Shown here one piece after another: positions 45,007-53,320 of a stretch of 64,000 nucleotides of DNA. Every line of letters starts with the position of its first letter. Positions within the stretch are counted from its first letter, which is position 1. Where the stretch lies: NCBI RefSeq assembly GCF_017982655.1, contig NZ_JABXYX010000007.1, forward strand, positions 60,549 through 124,548, given 5' to 3'. The notes beneath the pieces are model-generated. The model saw only the letters and a program-made list of their open reading frames with translations, searched no databases and was not told the origin of the DNA. This stretch comes from Brasilonema sp. CT11 (lineage in GTDB: Bacteria; Cyanobacteriota; Cyanobacteriia; Cyanobacteriales; Nostocaceae). Both the position numbers and the translations under genes were made by a program.

Positions 45007-45651
45007 ATGACAAACCGCAAGAACGTAGAGAAAAAGATAAGGAAGAAGGCAGATAAGGAAGATGCCAGAGCAAAATCTTCCTCGTCTTCCCCATTCCCCA
45101 CTCCTGAAGGCTGGCTGGAAATTGGCACAATTGTGGCACCTCAAGGGTTGAATGGACAGATGCGGGTTTATCCTGATACGGATTTCCCGGAACGCTTTGA
45201 GGTGCCTGGAATACGTTGGTTGTTACGTCCTGATCAGACGGAACCAAAAACCGTAGAATTACTATCAGGACGTTATATATCAGGTAAAAATTTGTACGTC
45301 ATTGAATTGGAGGGAGTGGAAGATCGCGACCAAGCAGAGGAGTTGCGGGGGTGTAAGTTGATGGTTCAACAGAGCGATCGCCCTCAATTAGAAGAAGGTG
45401 AATATCACGTTATGGATTTGATTGGCTTACCAGTTTTTGTTCAGGAATCTGGTGAACTTCTTGGTGCAGTGGTGGATATTCTGCCTGCTGGTCATGATTT
45501 ATTAGAAGTGCAGTTGCATCAAGATAGACTTGGGGAGAAAACTCAAAAGAATGTTTTAATTCCGTTTGTCAAACCTATAGTGCCAGTTGTAGATTTGGAA
45601 GCTGGTCGCATTGAAATTACGCCACCAGATGGGTTATTGGAAATTAACTGA
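45007..45651 (+). CDS. rimM: Ribosome maturation factor RimM
   Basis: 214 aa, ATG 45007. RimM assists 30S head assembly by binding S19. The N-terminal RimM barrel shows [20 protein letters not shown] (residues about 38-57) and the C-terminal PRC-barrel shows [28 protein letters not shown] and [20 protein letters not shown]. The first 35 residues are a charged and Ser-rich extension ([20 protein letters not shown]) made from low-complexity DNA, longer than in most bacteria. Its transcript ends at the hairpin 45674-45720, which is also the first hairpin of the repeat array. Confidence 0.95.
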   Translation: MTNRKNVEKKIRKKADKEDARAKSSSSSPFPTPEGWLEIGTIVAPQGLNGQMRVYPDTDFPERFEVPGIRWLLRPDQTEPKTVELLSGRYISGKNLYVIELEGVEDRDQAEELRGCKLMVQQSDRPQLEEGEYHVMDLIGLPVFVQESGELLGAVVDILPAGHDLLEVQLHQDRLGEKTQKNVLIPFVKPIVPVVDLEAGRIEITPPDGLLEIN

Positions 45652-45673
45652 TAAAGAAATTCAATTTGGCATA

Positions 45674-45720
45674 AGCCCCTAGTAGTCTGGTGTAAGCCTT
45701 TTGTAACAGGTCTGGGGGTT
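45674..45720 (+). terminator. rimM terminator, first hairpin of the array
   Basis: AGCCCCTAG (45674-45682) pairs with CTGGGGGTT (45712-45720) followed by a T-run. The stem and the preceding AATTTGGCATA match those of the array units, so the array may have grown from this terminator. Confidence 0.75.
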
Positions 45721-45894
45721 TTTTATTGGAAACTGTATAGTGATGTATTGACCAGCACAATTTTTTGTAACTTGAATTCCAACTTTAGAAAGGGTTTTAT
45801 AAAATACGACAGCCTTAGTATTGGAACAGATATGTTGCTCATTCAGCATAAGCTCTCAGTGGCAGGTCTGGAAGCTTTTAATTAGAAACTGTGG

Positions 45895-46115
45895 ATTATG
45901 TTGAGGCGCGATACGTACAAGCTAAAGCGTAAGCGCAAAGCGCACGCTGCGCGAACGACTTATCGCCCGGTTTGTTTCGGATACCCCTCGCACCTTCTAA
46001 CAGCTTTCTGAATACAAGCTCCTATCCCCTGTAATCCAATGTGATTGCGGGGGGTTTATTTATTGTATACGTAAAAATTTCTACTTGTTTTGCACACTGC
46101 GATCAGGGGGAGGGT
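45895..46115. repeat. Insertion of dispersed repeats between array units 1 and 2
   Basis: Interrupts the regular period. It has GC-rich AAGCGTAAGCGCAAAGCGCA and GCACGCTGCGCGAAC-type sequence and a CCCC/GGGG hairpin near 46024-46055. Not related to the array unit. Confidence 0.6.
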
Positions 46116-46345
46116 ATTCGTCAATACAGCTTTTTGTAACTTGAATTCCTGCTTTAGAAAGGGTTTTACAAATCCTTTTATCGTTAGTATTGAAACAAAT
46201 GGGGTGTTTAATTGAAAGATTAATTCGGCATAAGCCCTCAGACCGTCACTGGGGGTTTTTTATTGGAAACTGTATAGTACTGTATTGACCAACACAGCTT
46301 TTTGTAACTTGAATTCCTGCTTTAGAAAGGGTCTTACAAATCCTT

Positions 46346-46420
46346 TCATCGTTAGTATTGGAACAAACGGGTATTAAATAATTCGGCATAAGCCCTCAGA
46401 CCGTCACTGGGGGTTTTTTA
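46346..46420 (+). ncRNA. Representative predicted small RNA (array unit 3)
   Basis: Predicted from a TACAAAT -10-like box at about 46334-46340 to the T-run after the hairpin 46391-46415, about 70-75 nt. The 5' part is conserved between units (TAGTATTGGAACAAA), the middle differs, and the 3' end is the hairpin. Start and expression are inference. Confidence 0.5.
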
Positions 46421-47814
46421 TTGGAAACTGTATAGTACTGTATTGACCAACACAGCTTTTTGTAACTTGAATTCCTGCTTTAGAAAGGGTTTTACAAATT
46501 CTTTCATTGTTAGTGTTGGAACAAATGGGTATTAAAAATTCGACATAAGCCCTCAGACCGTCGCTGGGGGCTTTTTATTGGAAACTGTATAGTAATGTAT
46601 TGATCAACACAGCTTTTTGTACTTGAATTCTTACTTTAGAACAAGTCTCAGAAAATACGACTTTGCTAATATTGGAAAAGATGTTTCATTAGCTTAAGCC
46701 CTCAGACCATCACTGGGGGATTTTAATTGGAAACTGTATAGTACTGTATAGACCAGCACAGCTTTTTGTAACTTGAATTCTTACTTTAGAAAGGGTTTTA
46801 CAAATCCTTGCATCGTTAGCATAGATAGACTGAAACGGTTTCTGCAGAAGCTCCCAGACCAGCTACTGGGGGCTTTTAATTGGAAACTGTATAGTACTGT
46901 ATAGACCAGCACAGCTTTTTGTACTTGAATTCTTACTTTAGAACAAGTCTCACAAAATACGACATTGCTAATATTGGAAGAGATGTTTCATTAGCTTAAG
47001 CCCTCAGACCATCACTGGGGGATTTTAATTGGAAATTGTATAGTGCTGTATTAGTCAGCACAGCTTTTTGTAACTTGAATTCTTACTTTAGAAAGGGTTT
47101 TACAAAATACGACGACGATAGTATTGGAACTAATGGTATTAACTAAGATGCAATTTGGCATAAGCCCCCAGTAGCAGGTCTGGGGGCTTTTAATTGGAAA
47201 TTGTATAGTGCTGTATTAGTCAGCACAGCTTTTTGTAACTTGAATTCCAACTTTAGAAAGGGTTTTACAAATACGACGTTGCTAGTATTGGAACAAATGA
47301 GTTATGAATAGCGCTAATATAAGCCTCTAGATCGTCGCTGGGGGCTTTTAATTGGAAACTATATAGTGCTGTATTAGCCAACACTGCTTTTTGAAACCTA
47401 AACTCCTGCTTTAGACAGGGTTTTACAAATACGACGTTGCTAGTATTGGAACAAATAAGTTATGAATAGCGCTAATATAAGCCTCTAGATCGTCGCTGGG
47501 GGCTTTTTATTGGAAACTGTATAGTGCTGTATTAACCAACACTGCTTTTTGTAATCTAAACTCCTCCAATAGACAAGGGTTTTATAAATACGACGTTGCT
47601 AGTATTGGAACAAATGAGTTATACACAACAGCGTTAAAACGAACCCTCAGACCGTCACTGGGGGCTTTTTATTGGAAACTGTGGACTATACCGAACCGTA
47701 TTGAGTCGTTGGGCTAAAAATTTATTAGCAAAAATGCGGAAAGTCAGAACGTACCTCTGTATAAAAATGTGTAAACTATATGAAAATCAACCCGTGTCTG
47801 AGGGATTTACAGGT

Positions 47815-48258
47815 ATGACTGACCCCGTAACAACCTTAACAGCTTTTGCGATCGCTGAATTTGCCTTCAAAAAGTTTTTCGAGTCCAGTGTCGGTAAGCT
47901 GGGGGAAAAGTTCACCCAAACAGCGCTTACCAAGATGGACGAACTGCACCAGAAGATTTGGGATAAGTTACGCAGAAACCCCAAAGCTGCAGAAGCATTG
48001 CAGGAAGTAGAAAAAGGCTCAAAAGACCATTTGAATAAAGTGGCGTTTTATTTAGAAGATGAAATGAAGGATGATACCGAATTTGCTGGGGAAATTCGAG
48101 CAATGGCTCATGAAATCAATATTAACCGGGTTCAAGATAATAGCAGCCAAACTCAGAATATTTACGGTGGTAAGGGTTATCAAACTAAAATGGGTGATAA
48201 CAATACTAATCAGTTTGGGGATACCCATAACTACTATGGCACTCCGCCACAATCTTGA
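47815..48258 (+). CDS. N-terminal module of an NLR-like protein, closed by an in-frame TGA
   Basis: 147 aa from ATG 47815 (MTDPVTTLTAFAIAEFAFKK); the frame upstream to 47701 has no good start. A hydrophobic helix is followed by amphipathic helices (KFTQTALTKMDELHQKIWDK, EALQEVEKGSKDHLNKVAFY) and a Gly/Asn-rich tail (NIYGGKGYQTKMGDNN, FGDTHNYYGTPP). This start is common in cyanobacterial proteins beside or fused to NB-ARC/TPR proteins. The TGA at 48256-48258 is the only stop between this module and the NB-ARC part, which is in the same frame. Confidence 0.82.
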   Translation: MTDPVTTLTAFAIAEFAFKKFFESSVGKLGEKFTQTALTKMDELHQKIWDKLRRNPKAAEALQEVEKGSKDHLNKVAFYLEDEMKDDTEFAGEIRAMAHEININRVQDNSSQTQNIYGGKGYQTKMGDNNTNQFGDTHNYYGTPPQS

Positions 48259-51015
48259 CTAGAGTCGTCCGGAGGGGAACGGACAAAGAGAAATCCCGTT
48301 AGTTCTATTATCAACGAATTACCTCCTGAAACCCAGAATTGGCACGGGCGGATAGAGGAACTTGTCCGAATGCAAGAATGGTTGCAAGCGGATAACGTGC
48401 GTTTAATTGGCATTACGGGGGCTGGTGGTTATGGCAAATCTTCCCTGGTTGCCAAAGTCTTTGCAACTGCACAAAGCTTTGAAACGAAACTTTGGGCAAC
48501 TTTTAGCCAAAATTACCCCTTTGCGGTTTGGGGACGCTGGTTATTGGAAAAGTTAGGCAAAGCAACACCTGAAAAAGAAGCAGATTTATTAACTGTGGTT
48601 TGTAATAATTTGCGAACAGGGCGCTATTTGCTGGTATTGGATAACTTAGAAACTTTGCTAGAAGCAAACGGAGAATGGCATGATAAAACTTACTATGACT
48701 TCTTGCTGCGGTGGTTGAGTAGCGAGAGTGAAAGTGTAATTTTAGTCACTAGCCGCGAACAACCTCAATTACCACCCAATACCCTGAATTACTGCCGTTG
48801 GTTGCCATTGAAAGGACTTTCAACCGATGCTGGGGTAGCACTGTTAGAAGATTTAGATATTCAAGGTGCTAACGCAGAAATCCGAGAATTTGTCAAGCAA
48901 GCGGATGGACATCCTTTATTAATCAAGCTGGTGGCTGGAGTATTGCACGCTGATGAAGGGGATGTGGTTGATATCAGCGCTTTGAGACAAAATATCTTTG
49001 AGATTTTAGGGTTACATCGATACGACTCAGAAGTGAGTATTGGTAAGATTATTGATGCGAGTATTGCCCGGTTAACGCCAAAGTTACAACAACTATTATT
49101 TAATTTAAGCGTATATCGTCCCGCTTTTAACGCCACAGCCGCAGCCGCACTTTTACCAGAACAAGAAGTGACACAAGCGGATTTGCGGGGATTGGCTAAA
49201 AGATCGCTTTTGCAAGAAAACAAAATAGAAAGCGGTTGGGTATTTGAGTTTCAGCCGTTAATTTTGGCTTATCTGAAACAGCAAGCGGGTGATTTAACTG
49301 AAGTACATGAAAGAGCGATCGCCTACTATTACTCTCAAGACCTCGTAGACATACTAGAAATTTTTCATCACCACTGCGAACTTAAGCAATATCGACAAGC
49401 TTGTAACATCCTTAATTCCTGCTACAATTATTTGGATTTGCAAGGATATTACACTACCATTATTGAACTATGTAGCCGATTAGAAAAGGAATGGCAACCC
49501 AGTAATCAAGATGAAAATAGTGAATTTGCAAATGTTCTTACCAGTTTGGGTAATGCTTACGAATCTTTGGCACAATACCAAAAGGCGATTGATTACCATC
49601 AGCAGTCACTGGCTATTTCTCTTGAGATAGGCGATCGTAAAGGTGAAGCTAATTCTCTAGGTAATTTGGGCAATGCTTATCGTTACTTGGGACAATACCA
49701 AAAGGCGATTGATTACTATCAACAGTCACTTGCTATTTCTCTTGAGATAGGCGATCGCAATGGTGAAGCTGCTTCTCTAGTTGGTTTGGGCAATGCTTAC
49801 CGTTACTTGGGACAATACCAAATGGCGATTGATTACCATCAGCAGTCACTTGCTATTTCTCTTGAGATAGGCGATCGTAAAGGTGAAGCTGCTTCTCTAG
49901 GTAATTTGGGCAATGCTTACAATTGGTTGGGACAATACCAAATGGCGATTGATTACCATCAGCAGTCACTTGCTATTTCTCTTGAGATAGGCGTTCGCAG
50001 TGGTGAAGCTGCTTCTCTAGGTAATTTGGGCAATGCTTACCGTTACTTGGGACAATACCAAATGGCGATTGATTACTATCAGCAGTCACTGGCTATTTCT
50101 CTTGAGATAGGCGATCACAATGGTGAAGCTGCTTCTCTAGTTAATTTGGGCGATTCTTACAATTGGTTGGGACAATACCAAAAGGCGATTGATTACCTTC
50201 AGCAGTCACTTGCTATTTCTCTTGAGATAGGTGATCGCAATGGTGAAGCTGCTTCTCTAGTTAATTTGGGCGATTCTTACAATTGGTTGGGACAATACCA
50301 AAAGGCGATTGATTACCTTCAGCAGTCACTTGCTATTTCTCTTGAGATAGGCGCTCGTAAAGGTGAAGCTAATTCTCTAGGTAATTTGGGCAATGCTTAC
50401 CGTTACTTGGGACAATACCAACAAGCGATTGATTACCTTCAGCAGTCACTTGCTATTTTTTGTGAGATAGGCGCTCGCCAAGGTGAAGCTGCTTCTCTAA
50501 GTAATTTGGGCAGTGCTTACTGTTCCTTGAAACAATATCAACAAGCAATTGACTGTTATCAGCAGTTATTAACGATCCAACGAGAGATAGGCGATCGCAC
50601 AGGTGAAGCTGCTTCTTTGACTAATTTGGGCAATGCTTACATTTCTTTGAGAGAATATCAACAAGCAATTGACTGTTATCAGCAGTTATTAACGATCCAA
50701 CGAGAGATAGGCGATCGCAAAGGTGAAGCCCAGTCACTTCAAAGTCTTGCCCAGCTTTATAATTTAACAGGCAGAATTAAGGAAGGTTATGCAGCAGTTA
50801 TTCAAGCTGCTCAAATTCAACAAGAACTAGAACTTCCTATTGAGGCTTGGGCTATACCAAAGTGGGCGAAATCTGTTGCTAAATTTGCTCAACGTGGTAA
50901 ATTGCAGTTGGGCTTATGTTTTCTTTTGGGGTTTTTCGCTATCCCCTTTGCCCTAGTTTTCATTGTGCCGTTGATGTTGTGGCGCGTGGGAAAATCTCAA
51001 TTACTGCGGCGTTAA
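48259..51015 (+). CDS. NB-ARC/TPR (NLR-like) ATPase, start uncertain because of the in-frame TGA
   Basis: First ATG is 48370 (881 aa), but homologous-looking sequence begins before it (SSIINELPPETQNWHGRIEE, then LVRMQEWL) and no ATG, GTG or TTG lies in frame between 48259 and 48370. NB-ARC motifs: P-loop GITGAGGYGKSSLVAKVF, Walker B YLLVLDNLETLL, VILVTSREQP, and GHPLLIKLVAGVL, then a winged-helix part (LLFNLSVYRPAFNATAAAAL). From 49551 there are ten 40-residue TPR units, and at the C-terminus a membrane helix (LGLCFLLGFFAIPFALVFIV). STAND ATPases of this kind act as signalling switches, some in phage defence. Together with 47815-48258 it would be one protein of about 1066 codons. Confidence 0.88.
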   Translation, partial: LESSGGERTKRNPVSSIINELPPETQNWHGRIEELVRMQEWLQADNVRLIGITGAGGYGKSSLVAKVFATAQSFETKLWATFSQNYPFAVWGRWLLEKLGKATPEKEADLLTVVCNNLRTGRYLLVLDNLETLLEANGEWHDKTYYDFLLRWLSSESESVILVTSREQPQLPPNTLNYCRWLPLKGLSTDAGVALLEDLDIQGANAEIREFVKQADGHPLLIKLVAGVLHADEGDVVDISALRQNIFEILGLHRYDSEVSIGKIIDASIARLTPKLQQLLFNLSVYRPAFNATAAAALLPEQEVTQADLRGLAKRSLLQENKIESGWVFEFQPLILAYLKQQAGDLTEVHERAIAYYYSQDLVDILEIFHHHCELKQYRQACNILNSCYNYLDLQGYYTTIIELCSRLEKEWQPSNQDENSEFANVLTSLGNAYESLAQYQKAIDYHQQSLAISLEIGDRKGEANSLGNLGNAYRYLGQYQKAIDYYQQSLAISLEIGDRNGEAASLVGLGNAYRYLGQYQMAIDYHQQSLAISLEIGDRKGEAASLGNLGNAYNWLGQYQMAIDYHQQSLAISLEIGVRSGEAASLGNLGNAYRYLGQYQMAIDYYQQSLAISLEIGDHNGEAASLVNLGDSYNWLGQYQKAIDYLQQSLAISLEIGDRNGEAASLVNLGDSYNWLGQYQKAIDYLQQSLAISLEIGARKGEANSLGNLGNAYRYLGQYQQAIDYLQQSLAIFCEIGARQGEAASLSNLGSAYCSLKQYQQAIDCYQQLLTIQREIGDRTGEAASLTNLGNAYISLREYQQAIDCYQQLLTIQREIGDRKGEAQSLQSLAQLYNLTGRIKEGYAAVIQAAQIQQELELPIEAWAIPKWAKSVAKFAQRGKLQLGLCFLLGFFAIPFALVFIVPLMLWRVGKSQLLRR
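49551..50750 (+). repeat. Ten 120-bp tandem repeats coding TPR units
   Basis: Units start at 49551 and every 120 bp (last 50631). The middle units are nearly the same at the DNA level (for example TATTTCTCTTGAGATAGGCG and TTGGGACAATACCAAATGGC recur unchanged), so they were copied recently. Codes GNAYRYLGQYQKAIDYYQQS followed by LAISLEIGDR-type 40-mers. Confidence 0.92.
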
Positions 51016-51038
51016 TGGTTTTATAGTTGTTTAGTAAA

Positions 51039-52223
51039 CTACCCCACCGCGTAGGCGGGGCAGTTCATTTGTCTACTCATTTGTCTACTCACCCATTCAG
51101 AATTGAAGACACTACGGTAGATGGGATTTTTCATTTTAAGATAGCCATCGCGCTTTTCAACCAATCCGGATAGTAAAAGTTCTGTCTGTTCTCGACTGTC
51201 GTCGGTAGGTACACCAGATGTTTGACTTTCCTCTGCTTGCAACACTTGCTTTATAACACTCAACAATCGGACTGCACGCTGTTTGTTAAAAAGTAGGCGA
51301 TCGCGAATCGTGTGGAGGTGTTCTGGATCATCTTTTACTTCCCAGTGTTGGATAATGTGCGTTTTCACCAATTGTTCTACCCATAACGCTTCTGTGTTTC
51401 TTGGTAAATCAATTGTTTTCTTAGATGTTTTTAAGGCAGTTTGAACTATTAACTGACAAAGTTTTTGGGTAAGAAATGGCTGTCCTCCTGTCCAGTAGAT
51501 AATCTCTCGCATAACAGTTTTGCTTTGGCTAATCGCTTCCTCTAACCTTTGAACCAGAGGAGTGACTTCATGCAGTTGAAAGTCATGTAACTCTATTGGG
51601 GTACCAATATTAAAAAGTGTAGGGTATTTGTCAGAAATGAGATCAGATGGACTGGCTACCCCAAATAGTGCAAATTCCAAGCGTTGAAAATTCGGGTTGT
51701 CTGCCTGCTGATTGTAGCAATGGGAAATCCAAGCAAAAAAGTCATCGACAGGAAAATTCAAACTCAACAGACTATCAATCTCATCAATAAAGATAAAAAT
51801 GCGTTTGGCTTTGCCGTCTCCCAGAGATTTGCTTTGAATATGTATCAACAAGACTTCTTCTACAAACTGGTGTAATTTTTGCAGCGAGGAAGTACCTGCT
51901 TGTATATCCCACCAATTTTGGAAATTGACTTGTTGCGCTAGATTTAAGCTGTGGAACAAGCTAAAAATGACGCTTTTATACCATTGTTCTGGTGTAAGAT
52001 TATTGGTAGCCAACCTGTTCATGTCCAAATAAAGGCATTCATAGCCTTCTTCGCTTAGACGAGAAATTGTCCGCTGTAGTAAAGATGACTTACCCATCTG
52101 GCGAGAGTTTAAGACATAACAGAAATCGCCAGCTTTCAAGCTAGCATAAAGTTGATCGTCTGCCTGACGAACAACATATGAAAGATCGTCATTACGAAGG
52201 CTGCCAGCAACTTGATACAACAT
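51039..52223 (-). CDS. AAA-like domain ATPase (PF14516 type)
   Basis: 394 aa, ATG 52223. The opening LSYVVRQADDQLYASLKAGD, P-loop-like NSRQMGKSSLLQRTISRL (residues 39-56), YLDMNRL, Walker B RIFIFIDEIDSLLSL and TGGQPFLTQKLCQLI are diagnostic of the AAA-like family abundant in filamentous cyanobacteria. These proteins are often fused to CHAT, WD40 or effector domains; here it stands alone with a C-terminal winged-helix-like part. It is convergent with the NLR gene (24-bp gap). Role unknown, possibly signalling or defence. Confidence 0.88.
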   Translation of the reverse strand: MLYQVAGSLRNDDLSYVVRQADDQLYASLKAGDFCYVLNSRQMGKSSLLQRTISRLSEEGYECLYLDMNRLATNNLTPEQWYKSVIFSLFHSLNLAQQVNFQNWWDIQAGTSSLQKLHQFVEEVLLIHIQSKSLGDGKAKRIFIFIDEIDSLLSLNFPVDDFFAWISHCYNQQADNPNFQRLEFALFGVASPSDLISDKYPTLFNIGTPIELHDFQLHEVTPLVQRLEEAISQSKTVMREIIYWTGGQPFLTQKLCQLIVQTALKTSKKTIDLPRNTEALWVEQLVKTHIIQHWEVKDDPEHLHTIRDRLLFNKQRAVRLLSVIKQVLQAEESQTSGVPTDDSREQTELLLSGLVEKRDGYLKMKNPIYRSVFNSEWVSRQMSRQMNCPAYAVG

Positions 52224-52942
52224 TTTAAGTTGTGATTAGAAAATAAAGAGATTGAATAGGTAGTAACAACAAGCTAGGACACCCGAACCTCTGTTTCAAA
52301 TACTTATGGAGAATCGGGTGTTATGAAATGAATACATAAGGTTAGTAAACAAAAAGTTTTTTATAAACCCTGCTGTGTGGATATTTCAGCCTTTATCAAC
52401 CAGTTATATCCAATAGCAGCTCTTTGAGGCGGTGTCCGCCCTCCGGGCGGACACCAAGGTTGCTGCATTTTATTCCAGTCAGAATGCTAGAGATTTTTTA
52501 AAACTTCCTTTTCCCAACCTTATGCGCTAAACATATCAATAAAAAATAAGGAACTTATAGGGATGCTAAATTTTTTCTCAAACGACTCTGCTCAGATCTT
52601 GCACCAGGGTCAAAAACCGGGTTTCTTGAGAATGATGACACTTGCAAACCTTAATTTACCGTTCAGAAACCCGGTTTTTTAGGTCTTGTTGAGAATGGTG
52701 AGCCAGCGCGGTCTTGGGGGTTTCCCCCATGTTAGCGGAGCGAGCCGTAGGCTGCGACTGGCGAACCCGAAGGGTGCAAGATGTCAGTCTGGCTCAAATA
52801 GTAGATTCATTCTCAGCCGACAAATTCCATCCGAGAGCGCGAGCGATCGCGCTTATTAACTTGTGAATTAGCTTCGTCTTAGTAGTTCCCTGTTCCCTGT
52901 TCCCTGTTCCCTGTTCCCTGCTATAAAATTTAACGCCGAGAT
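52224..52942. other. 719-bp intergenic region rich in palindromes and short repeats
   Basis: Holds the hairpin GGTGTCCGCCC/GGGCGGACACC (52431-52455), the 19-bp repeat shared with 2093-2111 (52591-52609), AAAAACCGGGTTTCT (52612-52626) paired with AGAAACCCGGTTTTT (52665-52679), a GC-rich dispersed repeat (about 52715-52780), and five exact copies of TTCCCTG (52886-52920). No gene seen. Confidence 0.75.
52886..52920. repeat. Short tandem heptamer repeat (5 x TTCCCTG)
   Basis: Five perfect units; typical of the STRR heptamer repeats of heterocystous cyanobacteria. Confidence 0.9.
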
Positions 52943-53320
52943 CTACTCACTCCAATCCATGAGTTGGGCTACTTGTTCGCAAATCAGCGTTGGATCGAAG
53001 GGCTTGGTGATAATTCCAGCGATATCCATTTGAGCAAAGCGCCTACGCTCGTCCGGTAATACCTTAGCCGTTAGCAAAATCACCGGAATCGTTTGAGTTG
53101 TTGGGTTGGCTCTGAGTTGCTCGTAAACTTGGAAGCCATCCATCTCGGGCATCGATACATCAAGGAGAATAACATCAAAAGCATACTCTTGGACTTTAAG
53201 AAGTCCTTCATGACCCGATTGAGCAGATTGTGTCTCCCACTCTCCCAAATCCTCCAAGCAAGTGCAGATAAGGTCTTGCAGCGATTCTTCATCATCAATA
53301 ACAAGGATGCGTTTAGTCAT
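52943..53320 (-). CDS. Single-domain response regulator
   Basis: 125 aa from ATG 53320 (MTKRILVIDDEESLQDLICT); a longer frame to 53416 lies inside the kinase gene. Receiver domain with the acidic pair DDEE, phospho-acceptor Asp in DVILLDVSMPEMDGF, Thr in ILLTAK and Lys in IITKPFDP. There is no output domain. Its ATG overlaps the stop of the hybrid kinase gene (ATGACTAA), so translation is coupled, and it is the natural phosphate acceptor for that kinase. Confidence 0.93.
   Translation of the reverse strand: MTKRILVIDDEESLQDLICTCLEDLGEWETQSAQSGHEGLLKVQEYAFDVILLDVSMPEMDGFQVYEQLRANPTTQTIPVILLTAKVLPDERRRFAQMDIAGIITKPFDPTLICEQVAQLMDWSE

Larger units (their letters stand above)
45761..47672 (+). 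repeat. Tandem array of 11 promoter-like block + terminator hairpin units (candidate multi-copy small RNA locus)
   Basis: Each unit of about 150-165 bp (the first is stretched by an insertion) has: a block CTTTTTGTAACTTGAATTC, then TTTAGAAAGGGTTTTACAAA (-10-like TACAAAT), then TAGTATTGGAACAAA, a short variable part, and a 9-bp hairpin with a T-run, then TTGGAAACTGTATAGT. Hairpins are at 45851-45876, 46233-46257, 46391-46415, 46548-46572, 46697-46721, 46849-46874, 46999-47023, 47163-47188, 47322-47346, 47480-47504 and 47642-47666. Stem bases change while pairing mostly holds (AGCCCTCAG, AGCCCCCAG, AGCCTCTAG, AGCTCCCAG against CTGGGGGCT), which supports an RNA. The layout recalls NsiR1 of Anabaena 7120, an RNA coded in a tandem array upstream of hetF; identity with NsiR1 is not shown. 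Confidence 0.85.

Noticed and set aside
45761..47672. Array read as CRISPR or as a row of tRNA genes
   Set aside because: Units are about 155 bp with conserved flanks and hairpins; spacers are not unique and no cas gene or cloverleaf is present.
49551..50750. Regular repeats that might suggest a CRISPR array
   Set aside because: The units are 120 bp, in frame and code for TPR; no short repeat-spacer pattern.
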